DNA from: Bacteroidota bacterium
GTDB lineage: Bacteria > Bacteroidota > Bacteroidia > Flavobacteriales_D > Crocinitomicaceae
Length of the DNA: 39,918 bases
Assembly: GCA_024280155.1 (NCBI GenBank)
Contig: JAJRQQ010000098.1
Location: 1-39,918 of the forward strand
Direction of reading: 5' to 3'
In this document: piece after piece, positions 1-9,040 of the stretch
Layout: every line of letters starts with the position of its first letter
Numbering within the stretch: position 1 is the first letter of the stretch
The notes under the pieces: generated by a model
What the model was told of the DNA's origin: nothing
The model's database searches: none
What the model saw: the letters and a program-made list of their open reading frames with translations, nothing else
Made by a program: the position numbers and the translations under genes

Positions 1-109
1 ATCAAGCCTTTTTTTGTATCTACCTAACTATAAACCTCTACGGTCTTCTGAGGTAGTTATCCGAACGATTTACCTTTAGTCAATTATGTTATCAATACAT
101 TGATAATTA

Positions 110-527
110 ATTGTGGACCAAGTGGTCTATTTACGTAATCTTGCTAAAGAAAAATACAACAAACCACTTTCGGAAATTGTGCAGATGGGAATGGGAGAAC
201 CTGAACCTCTTCTCAATTACAAAAAAACATACTTCATTCCATCGAATTAATTACTTCTGAGTAAGGTTTGTACGTGTTATTAAACCGAATTATCATTTCT
301 GCTGCCGGAATTGTAAAATTAATACGATTGAATACAACCCAATTGATGACGGAATTTTTCAACAAACTAGACGGAAAAGAACGAACGTTTTTGACAAACA
401 TTTAGAAAAAAGAAACTTCATCGAACATGTCAGAAGAAGTCGTGGAAAAGAGATCTATATAATATGTGGACAGTTGGTGAGTAGGCATGGTGCCATTTTG
501 AAGAATGAACGAGTGATGAAGAAGTAG
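110..527 (+). pseudogene. rlmN: Decayed rlmN (23S rRNA/tRNA adenine C2 methyltransferase) remnant
   Basis: Broken reading frames carry recognisable pieces of the C-terminal half of RlmN, the radical-SAM enzyme that methylates A2503 of 23S rRNA. The first frame, starting at 110, reads IVDQVVYLRNLAKEKY and continues into MGMGEP (with a duplicated EP) and LLNYK before stopping near 250. A second frame gives NRIIISAAGIVKLIR at about 282-330. The third gives EYNPIDDGIFQQ, then RRSRGKEIYIICGQL, and stops at 525-527. These match, in order, the MGMGEPLLNY, RITVSTAG, EYNPIDDG and RRSRGKDI..CGQL blocks of the family. The CxxxCxxC radical-SAM motif is not found in bases 1-109, and several indels and stops are present, so this is not one sequencing slip. 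Bases 1-109 and 528-697 hold nothing else I recognise. Confidence 0.8.
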
Positions 528-697
528 TTAAGGACAAACTGTTCTGCATTTCTATAATCATATCCTATCTAAAATTGACACCAAACTTCGACAATATACC
601 TTGCTGATAATATTGAATTTATCGAGACCTGTCAAAGCACTCTTGCTTTATTCTCAAATTTTACACTTTTTAACATCGCTCTACGCAATCAATCTTG

Positions 698-705
698 TAT
701 ATTTG
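698..705 (+). promoter_or_regulatory. Bacteroidota-type -7 element TATATTTG before polyprenyl synthase
   Basis: TATATTTG matches the TAnnTTTG consensus used by the primary sigma factor of Bacteroidota. No clear TTG lies 19-20 bases upstream. It overlaps a possible TTG start at 695, which argues that translation begins downstream at ATG 713 or ATG 731. Confidence 0.5.
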
Positions 706-712
706 TTCTGTG

Positions 713-1681
713 ATGACAGTCAAAAATATTATGGAGCCCATTTCTACTGAAATGGCAGAATTCGAAACGAGATTTCGCAACAGTATGCAGTCGAAAGTGC
801 CCATGCTGAATAAAATCACGCACTACATCATCAAGCGAAAAGGAAAGCAAATGCGCCCAATGTTTATCTTTCTCACAGCTAAAATGTTAGGAAACATCAA
901 CGATAAATCATACGATGCTGCAACACTGGTCGAATTATTACACACAGCAACACTTGTTCACGATGATGTTGTAGATGATGCGAATGAAAGACGAGGTTTT
1001 TTCTCTGTAAATGCACTTTGGAAGAATAAAATTGCTGTTTTGGTCGGCGATTATATGCTCTCAAAAGTTCTCCTACTTTCTATCGAGAATAAAAACACAG
1101 CAATGTTAGAAGTTGTTGCACGTGCTGTTCGAGAAATGTCTGAAGGTGAATTGTTGCAAATTGAGAAAGCTCGAAAACTTGACATCACAGAAGATATTTA
1201 TTTTGAAGTGATTCGGAAAAAAACGGCATCATTAATTGCTACATGTACCGAAGTTGGAGCTATTAGCGTTGATAGACTGGATGTTTCTGAAAAAATGAGA
1301 GATTTTGGTGAAGCTATTGGAATTGCTTTTCAAATAAAGGATGATATTTTTGATTATGGCGAACCGGGGAAAATTGGAAAACCAACAGGATTAGATATTC
1401 GAGAACGAAAAATGACTTTACCGTTGATTTATGTCTTGAATAATTCTACCCCCGAAATCAAGAAAGAATTAATTAATATTGTAAAGAATCACAACGAAAA
1501 CCCGAAGAAAGTCAAAAAAGCTATACAAATAGTAATTGATAATGGGGGGATTGACTATTCTTACAAGAAAATGATTGAATACAAAGAAAAAGCGATGAGT
1601 TTGATTGATTCCATACCGGATTCTGATGCAAAAAAATCACTGATTGGTTTAATTGAATACACAACAACAAGAACAAAATAA
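713..1681 (+). CDS. Polyprenyl (octaprenyl-type) diphosphate synthase
   Basis: This is an all-helical trans-isoprenyl diphosphate synthase. It condenses isopentenyl diphosphate onto an allylic primer to make the long side chain of menaquinone. Visible motifs are the substrate-binding KGKQMRP near residue 45, the first Asp-rich motif in LVHDDVVDDANERRG with its DDxxD, and the second in QIKDDIFDYG. The length of about 320 residues is normal for the family. A frame open from TTG 695 gives six extra residues, but the -7 promoter element at 698-705 lies across it. I therefore chose ATG 713 (MTVKNIMEPI); ATG 731 is also possible. The lipoprotein gene follows after 2 bases. The exact chain length cannot be read from sequence. 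Confidence 0.9.
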   Translation: MTVKNIMEPISTEMAEFETRFRNSMQSKVPMLNKITHYIIKRKGKQMRPMFIFLTAKMLGNINDKSYDAATLVELLHTATLVHDDVVDDANERRGFFSVNALWKNKIAVLVGDYMLSKVLLLSIENKNTAMLEVVARAVREMSEGELLQIEKARKLDITEDIYFEVIRKKTASLIATCTEVGAISVDRLDVSEKMRDFGEAIGIAFQIKDDIFDYGEPGKIGKPTGLDIRERKMTLPLIYVLNNSTPEIKKELINIVKNHNENPKKVKKAIQIVIDNGGIDYSYKKMIEYKEKAMSLIDSIPDSDAKKSLIGLIEYTTTRTK

Positions 1682-1683
1682 CA

Positions 1684-2165
1684 ATGAGAAAGACACTTAT
1701 TATTTTCACCATTTCATTACTTGCACTTTCTGCTTGTAAAGAAAAGAACAAAGATGTTCAGAAAAATGAATCTACTGTGAAAATGGATCAAACAGGGCAA
1801 GAAAATTCCGTCGAAATAGAAATGCCTGAAAAATTGAACCCACTGAGATTGAGCCTAATATCGAAATAAAAGATAATATTTACACAGAATATTACCCTGG
1901 CACTAATCACATTAAATTTCAAGGACCACAAGATAAAGGTGGGAAAAGGAATGGGAAATGGATGTTTTTTGACGAAAATGGAACAGAATTATCTATGACT
2001 ACATATAAAAATGGCAAACAACATGGTCCAACGATGGTGAAATATCCAAATGGAAATATTCATTATACAGGAGAGTATACCAATGACAAAACTACTGGGA
2101 TTTGGACGACATACAGTGAAATTGGAGAGGAATTGACCGTTAAAAACTTCGATGAGTTAAAATAA
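1684..2165 (+). CDS. MORN/YwqK-type lipoprotein, frameshifted
   Basis: The N-terminus (MRKTLIIFTISLLALSAC) is a lipoprotein signal peptide with the lipobox LSAC, so the product should be anchored to a membrane by its Cys. The original frame stops at 1869, but the coding signal resumes in another frame from about 1830. It carries MORN/YwqK-like units such as NGKQHGPTMVKYPNGNIHY and TGEYTNDKTTGIWTTY. Adding one A to the A5 run at 1829-1833 gives EMPEKIEPTEIEPN and one continuous protein of about 160 residues ending at 2165. Such repeats form short beta-hairpins; YwqK proteins are sometimes labelled antitoxins, but there is no support for that role here. The gene abuts dnaG with no gap. Most likely this is an intact gene with an undercalled homopolymer, otherwise a recent pseudogene. 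Confidence 0.75.
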
Positions 2166-4127
2166 ATGGCACATATTCCTCCACATATTGTTGATGACAT
2201 CATGCAAACTGCTCGTATAGAGGAGGTGATTGGAGATTTTGTGCAATTAAAAAGAGCTGGGGCAAATCTAAAAGGTTTAAGTCCTTTCACGGATGAAAAA
2301 ACGCCTTCTTTTGTTGTTTCACCAGCCAAGCAAATTTTCAAATGTTTTTCTACTGGGAAGGGAGGAAATGTCGCTTCATTTTTAATGGAGAAAGAACATT
2401 ATTCTTATCCCGAAGCATTGCGATGGTTGGCAGAAAAATATGGTATTGTTATTCCCGAAGACCGACCTGCGACTCCCGAAGAAATTGAGCGAAGGTCAGA
2501 AAGAGAAAGTTTGCACATCATTAATGAATTTGCTGCAGAACATTTTAAAAATAATCTTCACAATACAGATGAAGGAAAACGTATTGCCCTTTCTTACTTT
2601 CAAGAGAGGGGATACCGTCCAGATATTATTGAAAAATTTCAATTGGGATATTCCATCAATAAATCGGATGATTTTACTGCTGCTGCTCTTGCTAAAGGGT
2701 ATAAGTTGGAGTTCATGGGGAAAGTCGGAGTTACAAAAATTAAAGACGACAATAATTACTTCGATTTCTTCAGAGGTCGTGTAATGTTTCCGATTCATTC
2801 TGTTACTGGTCGTGTACTTGGTTTTGGTGGGAGAACATTATTCACCGACAAAAAAATTGCCAAATATTTCAATTCACCAGAGAGTACAATATATAACAAA
2901 AGTGAGATTCTTTACGGACTTCATTTCTCAAAAGGAGATATTATAAAATACGACAATTGTCTTCTTTGCGAAGGATACACTGACGTAATTAGCATGTATC
3001 AAGCAGGAATACAAAATGTCGTTTCTTCTTCGGGTACATCTTTAACGAAAGAGCAGATTCGTTTAGTTAAACGGTACACCAAAAACATTACCATTCTCTA
3101 TGATGGCGATAATGCAGGTATCAAAGCATCTTTCCGTGGAATTGATTTGATTCTCCAAGAAGGAATGAACGTAAAAGTCGTTCTTTTCCCGGATGGCGAA
3201 GATCCTGATTCATATTCTAAATCCGTCAGCACATCTGAATTAGAAAGTTACATTGAGGAGCATACACAAGATTTCATTTCTTTCAAAGCAGAAATTCTAC
3301 TTAAAGAACATGGTGACGATCCGATAAAACGTGCCTCTTTGATTAAAGAAATTGTACAATCCGTTTCCTTGATTCCCGATCAAATTACGCGAAATGTTTA
3401 CATGCAGACTATTTCAGATCGTTTTGATATCAGCGAGAACATTCTTTCCAATGAGATAATACACCAACGTCAAGACCATATTGCCAAAACGCATAATGCG
3501 CCTGAATTTAGAAACGTCCCTGTAGAAAAGCCTAAAAAACCGCTAGAACTAAAGAAAGAAATTGGAATTGAAATCACTGAGCGTGATATTGCGAGAATAC
3601 TTGTTCTTTACGGACCAAATGCTGTTTCTTTAGATCAATTGGATGAAGATGGGAAAAAAATAATTATTGAAACAAGTGTTGCTGAACTTATTTGCCATGA
3701 ATTAGACGTCGATGAATTGTATTTTGAAAATCCTATTTATAATAAAATTCATCAGACTGTAAAAGAAAAATTGGATGAAAAGATTTTTCTTAAATCTTCT
3801 GCTTTTACTCGTATGAATGAGCAGGAAATTGTGCGTTTTGTTACAGAAGTTGAAATGGATCATCAGGAAATTAGTCACAATTGGGCAACAAAGCACAATA
3901 TTTTTACAAAATCTGAAAAAGATAAAATTTATCAAGCTGTAATGGGGTCGATATATGCATTTAAATCGGCTAAGATTGAACAGCAAATCCGGAAAATTCA
4001 ACAAGAATTAAAGGAGAATGAGCAAGAGTTACCTACTGAAGTCATTATCGATATGCTTTCTGAACAACAAATTCTTGAGAATATTAAGATGGCATTTTCC
4101 GATAAATTGGGGAGAATTATTTTGTGA
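2166..4127 (+). CDS. dnaG: DNA primase DnaG
   Basis: DnaG makes the RNA primers for chromosomal replication in partnership with the DnaB helicase. The order is an N-terminal zinc-binding-domain fold (residues about 1-100), the catalytic RNA polymerase core with TOPRIM (CEGYTDVISMYQAG near 270 and LYDGDNAGIKA near 318), and a C-terminal helicase-binding region. At 653 residues the length is normal. In the zinc domain the usual Cys-Pro-Phe-His reads SPFTDEKTPSF and the usual CFxCG reads KCFSTG, so three of the four metal ligands are Ser, Thr and Thr. From memory, related Flavobacteria also have degenerate ligands here, so this looks like a lineage trait rather than damage. ATG 2166 follows the preceding stop directly and begins at the conserved IPPHIVDDI. 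Confidence 0.95.
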   Translation: MAHIPPHIVDDIMQTARIEEVIGDFVQLKRAGANLKGLSPFTDEKTPSFVVSPAKQIFKCFSTGKGGNVASFLMEKEHYSYPEALRWLAEKYGIVIPEDRPATPEEIERRSERESLHIINEFAAEHFKNNLHNTDEGKRIALSYFQERGYRPDIIEKFQLGYSINKSDDFTAAALAKGYKLEFMGKVGVTKIKDDNNYFDFFRGRVMFPIHSVTGRVLGFGGRTLFTDKKIAKYFNSPESTIYNKSEILYGLHFSKGDIIKYDNCLLCEGYTDVISMYQAGIQNVVSSSGTSLTKEQIRLVKRYTKNITILYDGDNAGIKASFRGIDLILQEGMNVKVVLFPDGEDPDSYSKSVSTSELESYIEEHTQDFISFKAEILLKEHGDDPIKRASLIKEIVQSVSLIPDQITRNVYMQTISDRFDISENILSNEIIHQRQDHIAKTHNAPEFRNVPVEKPKKPLELKKEIGIEITERDIARILVLYGPNAVSLDQLDEDGKKIIIETSVAELICHELDVDELYFENPIYNKIHQTVKEKLDEKIFLKSSAFTRMNEQEIVRFVTEVEMDHQEISHNWATKHNIFTKSEKDKIYQAVMGSIYAFKSAKIEQQIRKIQQELKENEQELPTEVIIDMLSEQQILENIKMAFSDKLGRIIL

Positions 4128-4150
4128 TGTAAGGTTTGTGCTTGATTCTT

Positions 4151-4197
4151 CACCCTTCACCCTTCACCCTTCGACAAGCTCAGGGCTCAGGGTTCAA
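4151..4197. repeat. Intergenic repeat: CACCCTT x3 followed by CGACAAGCTCAGGG
   Basis: Between the convergent dnaG and PKD-protein genes are three perfect tandem CACCCTT units (4151-4171). CGACAAGCTCAGGG follows, and then a second CTCAGGG. The string CTTCGACAAGCTCAGGG resembles a dispersed intergenic repeat I have seen in many bacterial genomes; this is recollection, not a search. No strong hairpin with a T-run is present, so it is not an obvious terminator. Confidence 0.5.
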
Positions 4198-4208
4198 GTA
4201 AGTTGAAA

Positions 4209-6881
4209 TTATCTTAAAACGTTTACCATTCCGACAACTTCCTTGTCTGGATTGATGGGTTCGCAGGTTGTCATATTAATTTTCCAGATGTATTCCCCAT
4301 TCTGCGCGAACTCACCTGTACTTACTTTTCCGTCCCAAGGTTGATTGACATTATTTGTCGTAAAAACAACTTCCCCCCAACGATTGAAGATTTGCAGTTT
4401 CCATTCTTCGACATCTAAATAAACAATGGGTAAAAATTCTTCATTCAATCCATCTCCATTTGGAGTAATTGTGTTAGGTGCATAGATTGTAAATGGTTCA
4501 ATGTAAACAAACTGATAAGCGGTATCTTTGCAACCAAATTCTGTGGTAACAATTTGTATTGGGCGATGCATTCCAGAAGTTAAATATTGATGCGTAGGGT
4601 TTGGTTCTGCACTAACAAGATCACCATCATCGAAGAAATAATGGTGATCTTGAGCAAGAGATGATTGGTCAGTAAAGACAACTTCTGAATTACAGATATC
4701 CGTTTCTGATGGAGTAACAGCAAAATTTGCTATTGGAGAAGGGTGAGCATTAACCAAATCCTGTTTTGTCAATGTTAATGTATCGATACAGCCCGCATTT
4801 GTCATGATGGTTAATGTGACGGGATAACTTCCTGCGGTATAATAAATATTCAATGGATTCTCCAAGTTTGACGTATTTCCATCTCCAAAATCCCAAAAAT
4901 ATTGAATACCTGTTTCTGCAAAGCTATAATTGATAAATTGAGCTGGGAAAGGTTCACATTGTAATCCATCTGCAATGGTGAAATTAATTTGTGGCTCTTG
5001 ATAAATGTAAATATTGTGTGTAACTGCCTCAGTACAAGTATTATGTAAGCCTGTTAAAGTGACTGGTAAAGAACCCGTTGCTAAAAAAGACACACCAAAC
5101 TCACTTGTATTATTCGAAGAAGTTATTGAAGCAAACGGCCCAAAATCCCAAGTGTAAATTGTATTCGGAGGACCGCTCACCTGCCCGATAAAATCAAAAC
5201 TATTATTAAATACACAAAGCGAATCTTGTGAAGTAAAGTCAACAATAATTGGGTCAAATAACTCGATGGTTTCTGTGGTTGTATCAGCACACGTTGGCGT
5301 TGAACTTGCGATTAGTTGAATCGAATAAACTCCTGCTGTTGGATAAGTTACAGTGGGTTCAAAAACATTCGATGGAGGAAGAGCAGAAGTTCCAAAATCC
5401 CATTGATAATTAATTGAACCTGTGGATAAATTTCCAAAAGGTACAGTGAGTCCTGCACATTCTATATCAGCAGGTAAATCAATAACGGCATGAGGTTCTG
5501 GGAAGATATAAATAGAATCTGTATAACTTGCTTGACATTGAGAGAATGCACCATTGAGTGTAACTGGAATAAAACCTGTCGTGGAAAAAATCACATTACT
5601 TACATTTAATGTTGTATCTCCATTTGTACTTGCATTTGGTCCAAATTCCCATAAAAAAGTAGTTTCAGAAGGAGGTCCGGTTGATGTTCCTATAAAATCA
5701 AAACTATTATCGAAGATACAAAGTGAATCGTTTGAAGTAAAAGAAACCTCGAAAAAGTTATTTACCAACACATCCATATATGCTGTATCCGTACAAGGCC
5801 AACCAGGGTTTACCACCAACATAATTTGATATTGTCCATTGCCAGGGTATGTATAAGAAGGAGCGAAAGCTGTACTCACATCCGTCGTTGTTCCTGCAAC
5901 GCCAGAATCCCAAGCATAATTAGTTCCACCGTACGAATTATTTACGAAATTCACTGTCAACCCATTGCAATAAGAAACAAAATCAGGTAAATCTGTTTGT
6001 ATGGGTAGAATAGCTTCCATTGAAATATTACAACTAAATACTTTAAATATAAAATCTCGAAGTGTTCGATTAATTACCACCCCATTTCTTATTTCTTCAA
6101 CTTGAATCCCAACAACATAAAGTCCTGTGAAATTTGGAGAAGCTGTTAGTACACCTGTCGTAGGGTCAATAGAAATACTTGATCCCGGTCCTAAAGGACT
6201 TGTCGCAGAATTAGTTCCATTCCAAAGAACATTATAATAAGGAGGAGCTGGTGGAGGGCTGGGTTGAGGTGCGCCACCAGAAGCACCAGCAAAAGGAGTA
6301 ACTAAAGAATAAACGAGCTGGTCACCATCAGGATCAACAGCGCTATGGTCGAAGATTAAATCATCATTATTGCAAAGTAAAAGTGGAGGATAATCATTAA
6401 AACGAGGACTGCTATTGATGTGATTACTATTTGCCATCGGAGGAACAACACAAGTCAATGTAAAACCAGTGTCATCCGGATTAACTAAGTTGGTGATATT
6501 TGGACCACGGCAACAGCGCTGGTAAGAAATTGTATAACCATTTACAGAAGGCGGTAAATTAATAATAGTAGTATAGAGAGTATGTTCTGTACAGATATCA
6601 TTCGGAGGCGTAACACAGGGATTATTAAAAACAACTGGAACATTTTGAGAACCGGTGTAAGGAACTTGCACATTCTGAATTAACGTTCCTCCATTAAAAA
6701 CACCGAGGCTTAATGGAGAATCGAAAGAGGCTCCAGTAGAATAACAATCTCTATACACTGAAATGTAGAATCTATAATTGTTATTGCCCAAATAATCATA
6801 ATAAATTTCTCCCCCCACAATATGAGAAGCATTTGCATTGAAAATGCAAAAAATAAAAGCGATATGGAGAATGATTTTCAT
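4209..6881 (-). CDS. Secreted PKD-repeat protein with type IX (gliding-motility CTD) sorting domain
   Basis: The N-terminus (MKIILHIAFIFCIFNANA) is a Sec signal peptide, followed by SHIVGGEIYYDY, typical of this Bacteroidota family. The middle holds several PKD-type beta-sandwich units, seen in repeated strings such as YAWDSGVAG, FLWEFGP, YQWDFGTSA, YTWDFGPF and YFWDFGDGNTSN, each followed by tyr/gly-rich SYTYPGNGQYQI-like segments. The last ~90 residues (YAPNTITPNGDGLNE, LQIFNRWGEVVF, WDGKV) form the gliding-motility-associated C-terminal domain, used as a type B signal for secretion across the outer membrane by the type IX system. It is probably a surface adhesin; the ligand is unknown. It stands alone, convergent with dnaG, with its own -7 element. 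Confidence 0.92.
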   Translation of the reverse strand: MKIILHIAFIFCIFNANASHIVGGEIYYDYLGNNNYRFYISVYRDCYSTGASFDSPLSLGVFNGGTLIQNVQVPYTGSQNVPVVFNNPCVTPPNDICTEHTLYTTIINLPPSVNGYTISYQRCCRGPNITNLVNPDDTGFTLTCVVPPMANSNHINSSPRFNDYPPLLLCNNDDLIFDHSAVDPDGDQLVYSLVTPFAGASGGAPQPSPPPAPPYYNVLWNGTNSATSPLGPGSSISIDPTTGVLTASPNFTGLYVVGIQVEEIRNGVVINRTLRDFIFKVFSCNISMEAILPIQTDLPDFVSYCNGLTVNFVNNSYGGTNYAWDSGVAGTTTDVSTAFAPSYTYPGNGQYQIMLVVNPGWPCTDTAYMDVLVNNFFEVSFTSNDSLCIFDNSFDFIGTSTGPPSETTFLWEFGPNASTNGDTTLNVSNVIFSTTGFIPVTLNGAFSQCQASYTDSIYIFPEPHAVIDLPADIECAGLTVPFGNLSTGSINYQWDFGTSALPPSNVFEPTVTYPTAGVYSIQLIASSTPTCADTTTETIELFDPIIVDFTSQDSLCVFNNSFDFIGQVSGPPNTIYTWDFGPFASITSSNNTSEFGVSFLATGSLPVTLTGLHNTCTEAVTHNIYIYQEPQINFTIADGLQCEPFPAQFINYSFAETGIQYFWDFGDGNTSNLENPLNIYYTAGSYPVTLTIMTNAGCIDTLTLTKQDLVNAHPSPIANFAVTPSETDICNSEVVFTDQSSLAQDHHYFFDDGDLVSAEPNPTHQYLTSGMHRPIQIVTTEFGCKDTAYQFVYIEPFTIYAPNTITPNGDGLNEEFLPIVYLDVEEWKLQIFNRWGEVVFTTNNVNQPWDGKVSTGEFAQNGEYIWKINMTTCEPINPDKEVVGMVNVLR

Positions 6882-6903
6882 TAAGTGACGTGGTAATTAG
6901 ACG

Positions 6904-6911
6904 CAAATATA
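6904..6911 (-). promoter_or_regulatory. -7 element (TATATTTG on minus strand) for the PKD protein gene
   Basis: CAAATATA on the plus strand reads TATATTTG on the minus strand, 22 bases before the start codon at 6881. No good TTG is found 19-20 bases further upstream. Confidence 0.5.
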
Positions 6912-7013
6912 ATTCATTTGTTGCTTTATTATTGGCTTTATATTTTAAATGGCACTCTTATCACTTATTGTGCCACAAAAACAGAATAAACCGATTCATT
7001 TATTTGGTTTGTT

Positions 7014-7021
7014 TATCTTTG
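7014..7021 (+). promoter_or_regulatory. -7 element TATCTTTG for the heme A synthase gene
   Basis: TATCTTTG ends four bases before ATG 7026. If used, the transcript would be leaderless or nearly so. The upstream TTG box is not evident. Confidence 0.45.
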
Positions 7022-7025
7022 TTGC

Positions 7026-8036
7026 ATGATTTTTTCTAAACAATATATTCGATTCAATTGGTTAACATTGGTTTTTATTTATTTGGTCGTAATTGCGGGC
7101 TCTTTTGTGAGAATAACAGGGAGTGGAATGGGCTGTCCAGACTGGCCAAAATGTTTCGGACAATGGGTTCCGCCAAGTGATGTTTCTGAACTTCCGGAAG
7201 ATTATAAGTTAATCTTTTCAAATAAGAGAGATAAAAAACTCAAAAAATTTGCTTCCTTTTTAGAAAAAATTGGAATGCATGAAACTGCAGATCAATTGAG
7301 AAACGATCCTTCTTTGAGAATTGAACAAGATTTTAACGGATCTAAAACTTGGACAGAATATGCCAATCGTTTATTTGGTTTTCTTGCTGGAAACGCAATG
7401 TTGGTCAGCTTTATTTGGCTGATTTGGAAATATAGAAAGCGAAAACTTATTCTTTTGGCAGGATTAAACCTCGTTCTAATAGGAATTGAAGCTTGGTTTG
7501 GATCTATTGTAGTAGCATCGAATCTTGTCCCATGGACAATCACTGTTCATCTTTTTCTTGCATTAATCATCATTGCATTGCAGATTTATTTCATTCGAGA
7601 AATCAGCCCTCAACAAAAAGAAAAAATCTCTCATCCAAAATGGATGTATACACTTATATGGATTTCTTTTGCGATTACGATTTACCAAATGTTTTTAGGA
7701 ACTCAAGTACGAGAGAGCATCGATGAATTGACAAAAATGGGATTTACAAGAACCTCTTGGACTTCAGAATTAGGTTTGCCTTTTTACATTCATCGTAGTT
7801 TTTCCTGGTTAGTGTTGGTATTCATTGTTGTTGTAGCATGGAAGAATGAGCAACTAAAAAAATATTCATCCATTCGTTTTTTATTCTTGTTTTTAGCCAT
7901 TGAACTGTTCTCTGGAGTTCTTCTTGCTTATTTTGATATACCAGGTCTTGTTCAGACGAGTCACTTAGTATTTGCGACCATTATTTTCGGGATTTTGACC
8001 ATGCTTATTTTTAGAAGTAAAATTTCTGTGACTTAA
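7026..8036 (+). CDS. ctaA: Heme A synthase, COX15/CtaA family
   Basis: This is a polytopic membrane enzyme that oxidises the C8 methyl of heme O to make heme A for aa3-type cytochrome oxidase. The N-terminal helix is followed by RITGSGMGCPDWPKCFGQWVP, the family's signature loop with its Cys pair. Histidines in later helices (TVHLFLA, YIHRSFSW, TSHLVFA) are likely heme ligands. The motif that carries the first His in Bacillus CtaA reads EYANRLFG here, with Asn; from memory this is common in Bacteroidota homologues. About eight membrane segments and 336 residues fit the family. No ctaB lies next to it. A -7 promoter element immediately precedes the ATG. Confidence 0.88.
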   Translation: MIFSKQYIRFNWLTLVFIYLVVIAGSFVRITGSGMGCPDWPKCFGQWVPPSDVSELPEDYKLIFSNKRDKKLKKFASFLEKIGMHETADQLRNDPSLRIEQDFNGSKTWTEYANRLFGFLAGNAMLVSFIWLIWKYRKRKLILLAGLNLVLIGIEAWFGSIVVASNLVPWTITVHLFLALIIIALQIYFIREISPQQKEKISHPKWMYTLIWISFAITIYQMFLGTQVRESIDELTKMGFTRTSWTSELGLPFYIHRSFSWLVLVFIVVVAWKNEQLKKYSSIRFLFLFLAIELFSGVLLAYFDIPGLVQTSHLVFATIIFGILTMLIFRSKISVT

Positions 8037-8063
8037 GTTACGAAAATTCCGTTTCTATTTCAA

Positions 8064-8071
8064 TATTTTTG
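8064..8071 (+). promoter_or_regulatory. -7 element TATTTTTG for the TauE/SafE gene
   Basis: TATTTTTG overlaps a potential TTG start at 8069, so translation most likely begins at ATG 8078. Confidence 0.45.
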
Positions 8072-8077
8072 CCGACT

Positions 8078-8862
8078 ATGTATATTTTTGGATTATTCTT
8101 ATCTCTTTTCATTGGACTTGTTTTAGGACTTGTCGGAGGTGGTGGGTCAATTTTGACTGTACCATTAGTTCATTATGTATTTGGAGAACCTATGTTACTT
8201 GCAACCAGCTACTCTCTGTTTGTTGTTGCAATGTCTGCTACTTTTGGATCTGTTCAAAGAATAAAAAACAAGGAGGTTGATTTTGAAAAAGCTTTAATCT
8301 TTGTTGTCCCGAGTATGCTAATAGCTGTTGCAATACGATTATGGATTATGCCTATCATTCCAAAAGATTTTGAAATTGGGGGGATTGACCTTCACCGTTC
8401 TACCGTTATCACAATTTTACTTATCGCCGTAATGCTTTATACGGCAATACGAACTCTTCTAAATAAGAAACCGCCAAAACCGGATCCTGTTTCAAAGCAA
8501 ACAATTATTCTTTTTGGAATATTAACGGGATTATTGAGTGGTTTTATTGGTGCGGGCGGCGGATTTATCATCGTTCCTATCCTCTTAGGAATGGGGTTAA
8601 ATATGAAAAAAGCAGTTGCAACTTCGATGTTTATTATTGCAATTCAATCAGGTGTTGCCATGATTGGAGACTTATTCAATCCTGAAATTCTTGAAATGGG
8701 AATCAATTGGCCTTTATTACTTGCTATAACTGGGGTAACTATTCTTGGTGTTTTTCTTGGGAATATCTTTCAGAAGAAAGTCTCAACAACATGGCTGAAA
8801 AGGCATTTAGCCTATTGCTCCTTTTTGTTGCATTAGGTTTAACATTAAAATTATTTATTTAA
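8078..8862 (+). CDS. TauE/SafE family membrane transporter, frameshifted near the 3' end
   Basis: This family of anion exporters (sulfite, sulfoacetate and related) has two homologous halves. Each half is visible here through its glycine-rich turn: LVLGLVGGGGSILTVPLVHY near residue 20 and LLSGFIGAGGGFIIVPILLG near residue 160. The called frame ends at 8836 with WLKRHLAYCSFLLH. Adding one A to the A4 run at 8798-8801 restores WLKKAFSLLLLFVALGL and a final hydrophobic helix ending at 8862, giving about 261 residues, the normal family size. I therefore treat it as one gene with a missing base rather than a truncation. The start is ATG 8078. The substrate is not predictable. Confidence 0.82.
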
Positions 8863-8905
8863 TTGCTTTTTATCAGAAAACAAGTCGAATTTTTAAAATT
8901 CTCAT

Positions 8906-8935
8906 TATATTTGCAGTCTCGATTTTTAAATCGAG
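8906..8935 (+). promoter_or_regulatory. tRNA promoter -7 element with leader hairpin
   Basis: TATATTTG at 8906-8913 matches the Bacteroidota -7 consensus. It is followed by a perfect 8-bp inverted repeat, CTCGATTT (8918-8925) and AAATCGAG (8928-8935), with a 2-base spacer. The hairpin would lie in the 5' leader of the tRNA transcript. Confidence 0.5.
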
Positions 8936-8966
8936 TATTTGAAATAAATTACTTGCAAAAGTAATT

Positions 8967-9040
8967 GGTCCTATAGCTCAGCTGGTTAGAGCACCTGACT
9001 CATAATCAGGGGGTCCATGGTTCGAGCCCATGTGGGACCA
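8967..9040 (+). tRNA. tRNA, anticodon CAT; probably tRNA-Ile2 (lysidine type), otherwise elongator tRNA-Met
   Basis: A complete 74-base cloverleaf. The acceptor arm GGTCCTA pairs with TGGGACC, with discriminator A. The anticodon arm CCTGA/TCAGG closes the loop CTCATAA, with CAT at 9001-9003. The T-loop contains TTCGAGC. CCA is not encoded. A CAT anticodon can belong to Met or to the Ile2 tRNA modified by TilS. The C4-G69 and C5-G68 pairs, U29-A41, and A37/A38 match known TilS recognition features and favour Ile2. The 3' end is the attachment site of the adjacent integrated element. Confidence 0.95.

Noticed and set aside
4151-4171. Three short tandem units considered as a CRISPR or VNTR
   Set aside because: The units are 7 bp with no spacers; there is no CRISPR-like repeat/spacer alternation and no cas gene anywhere in the window.
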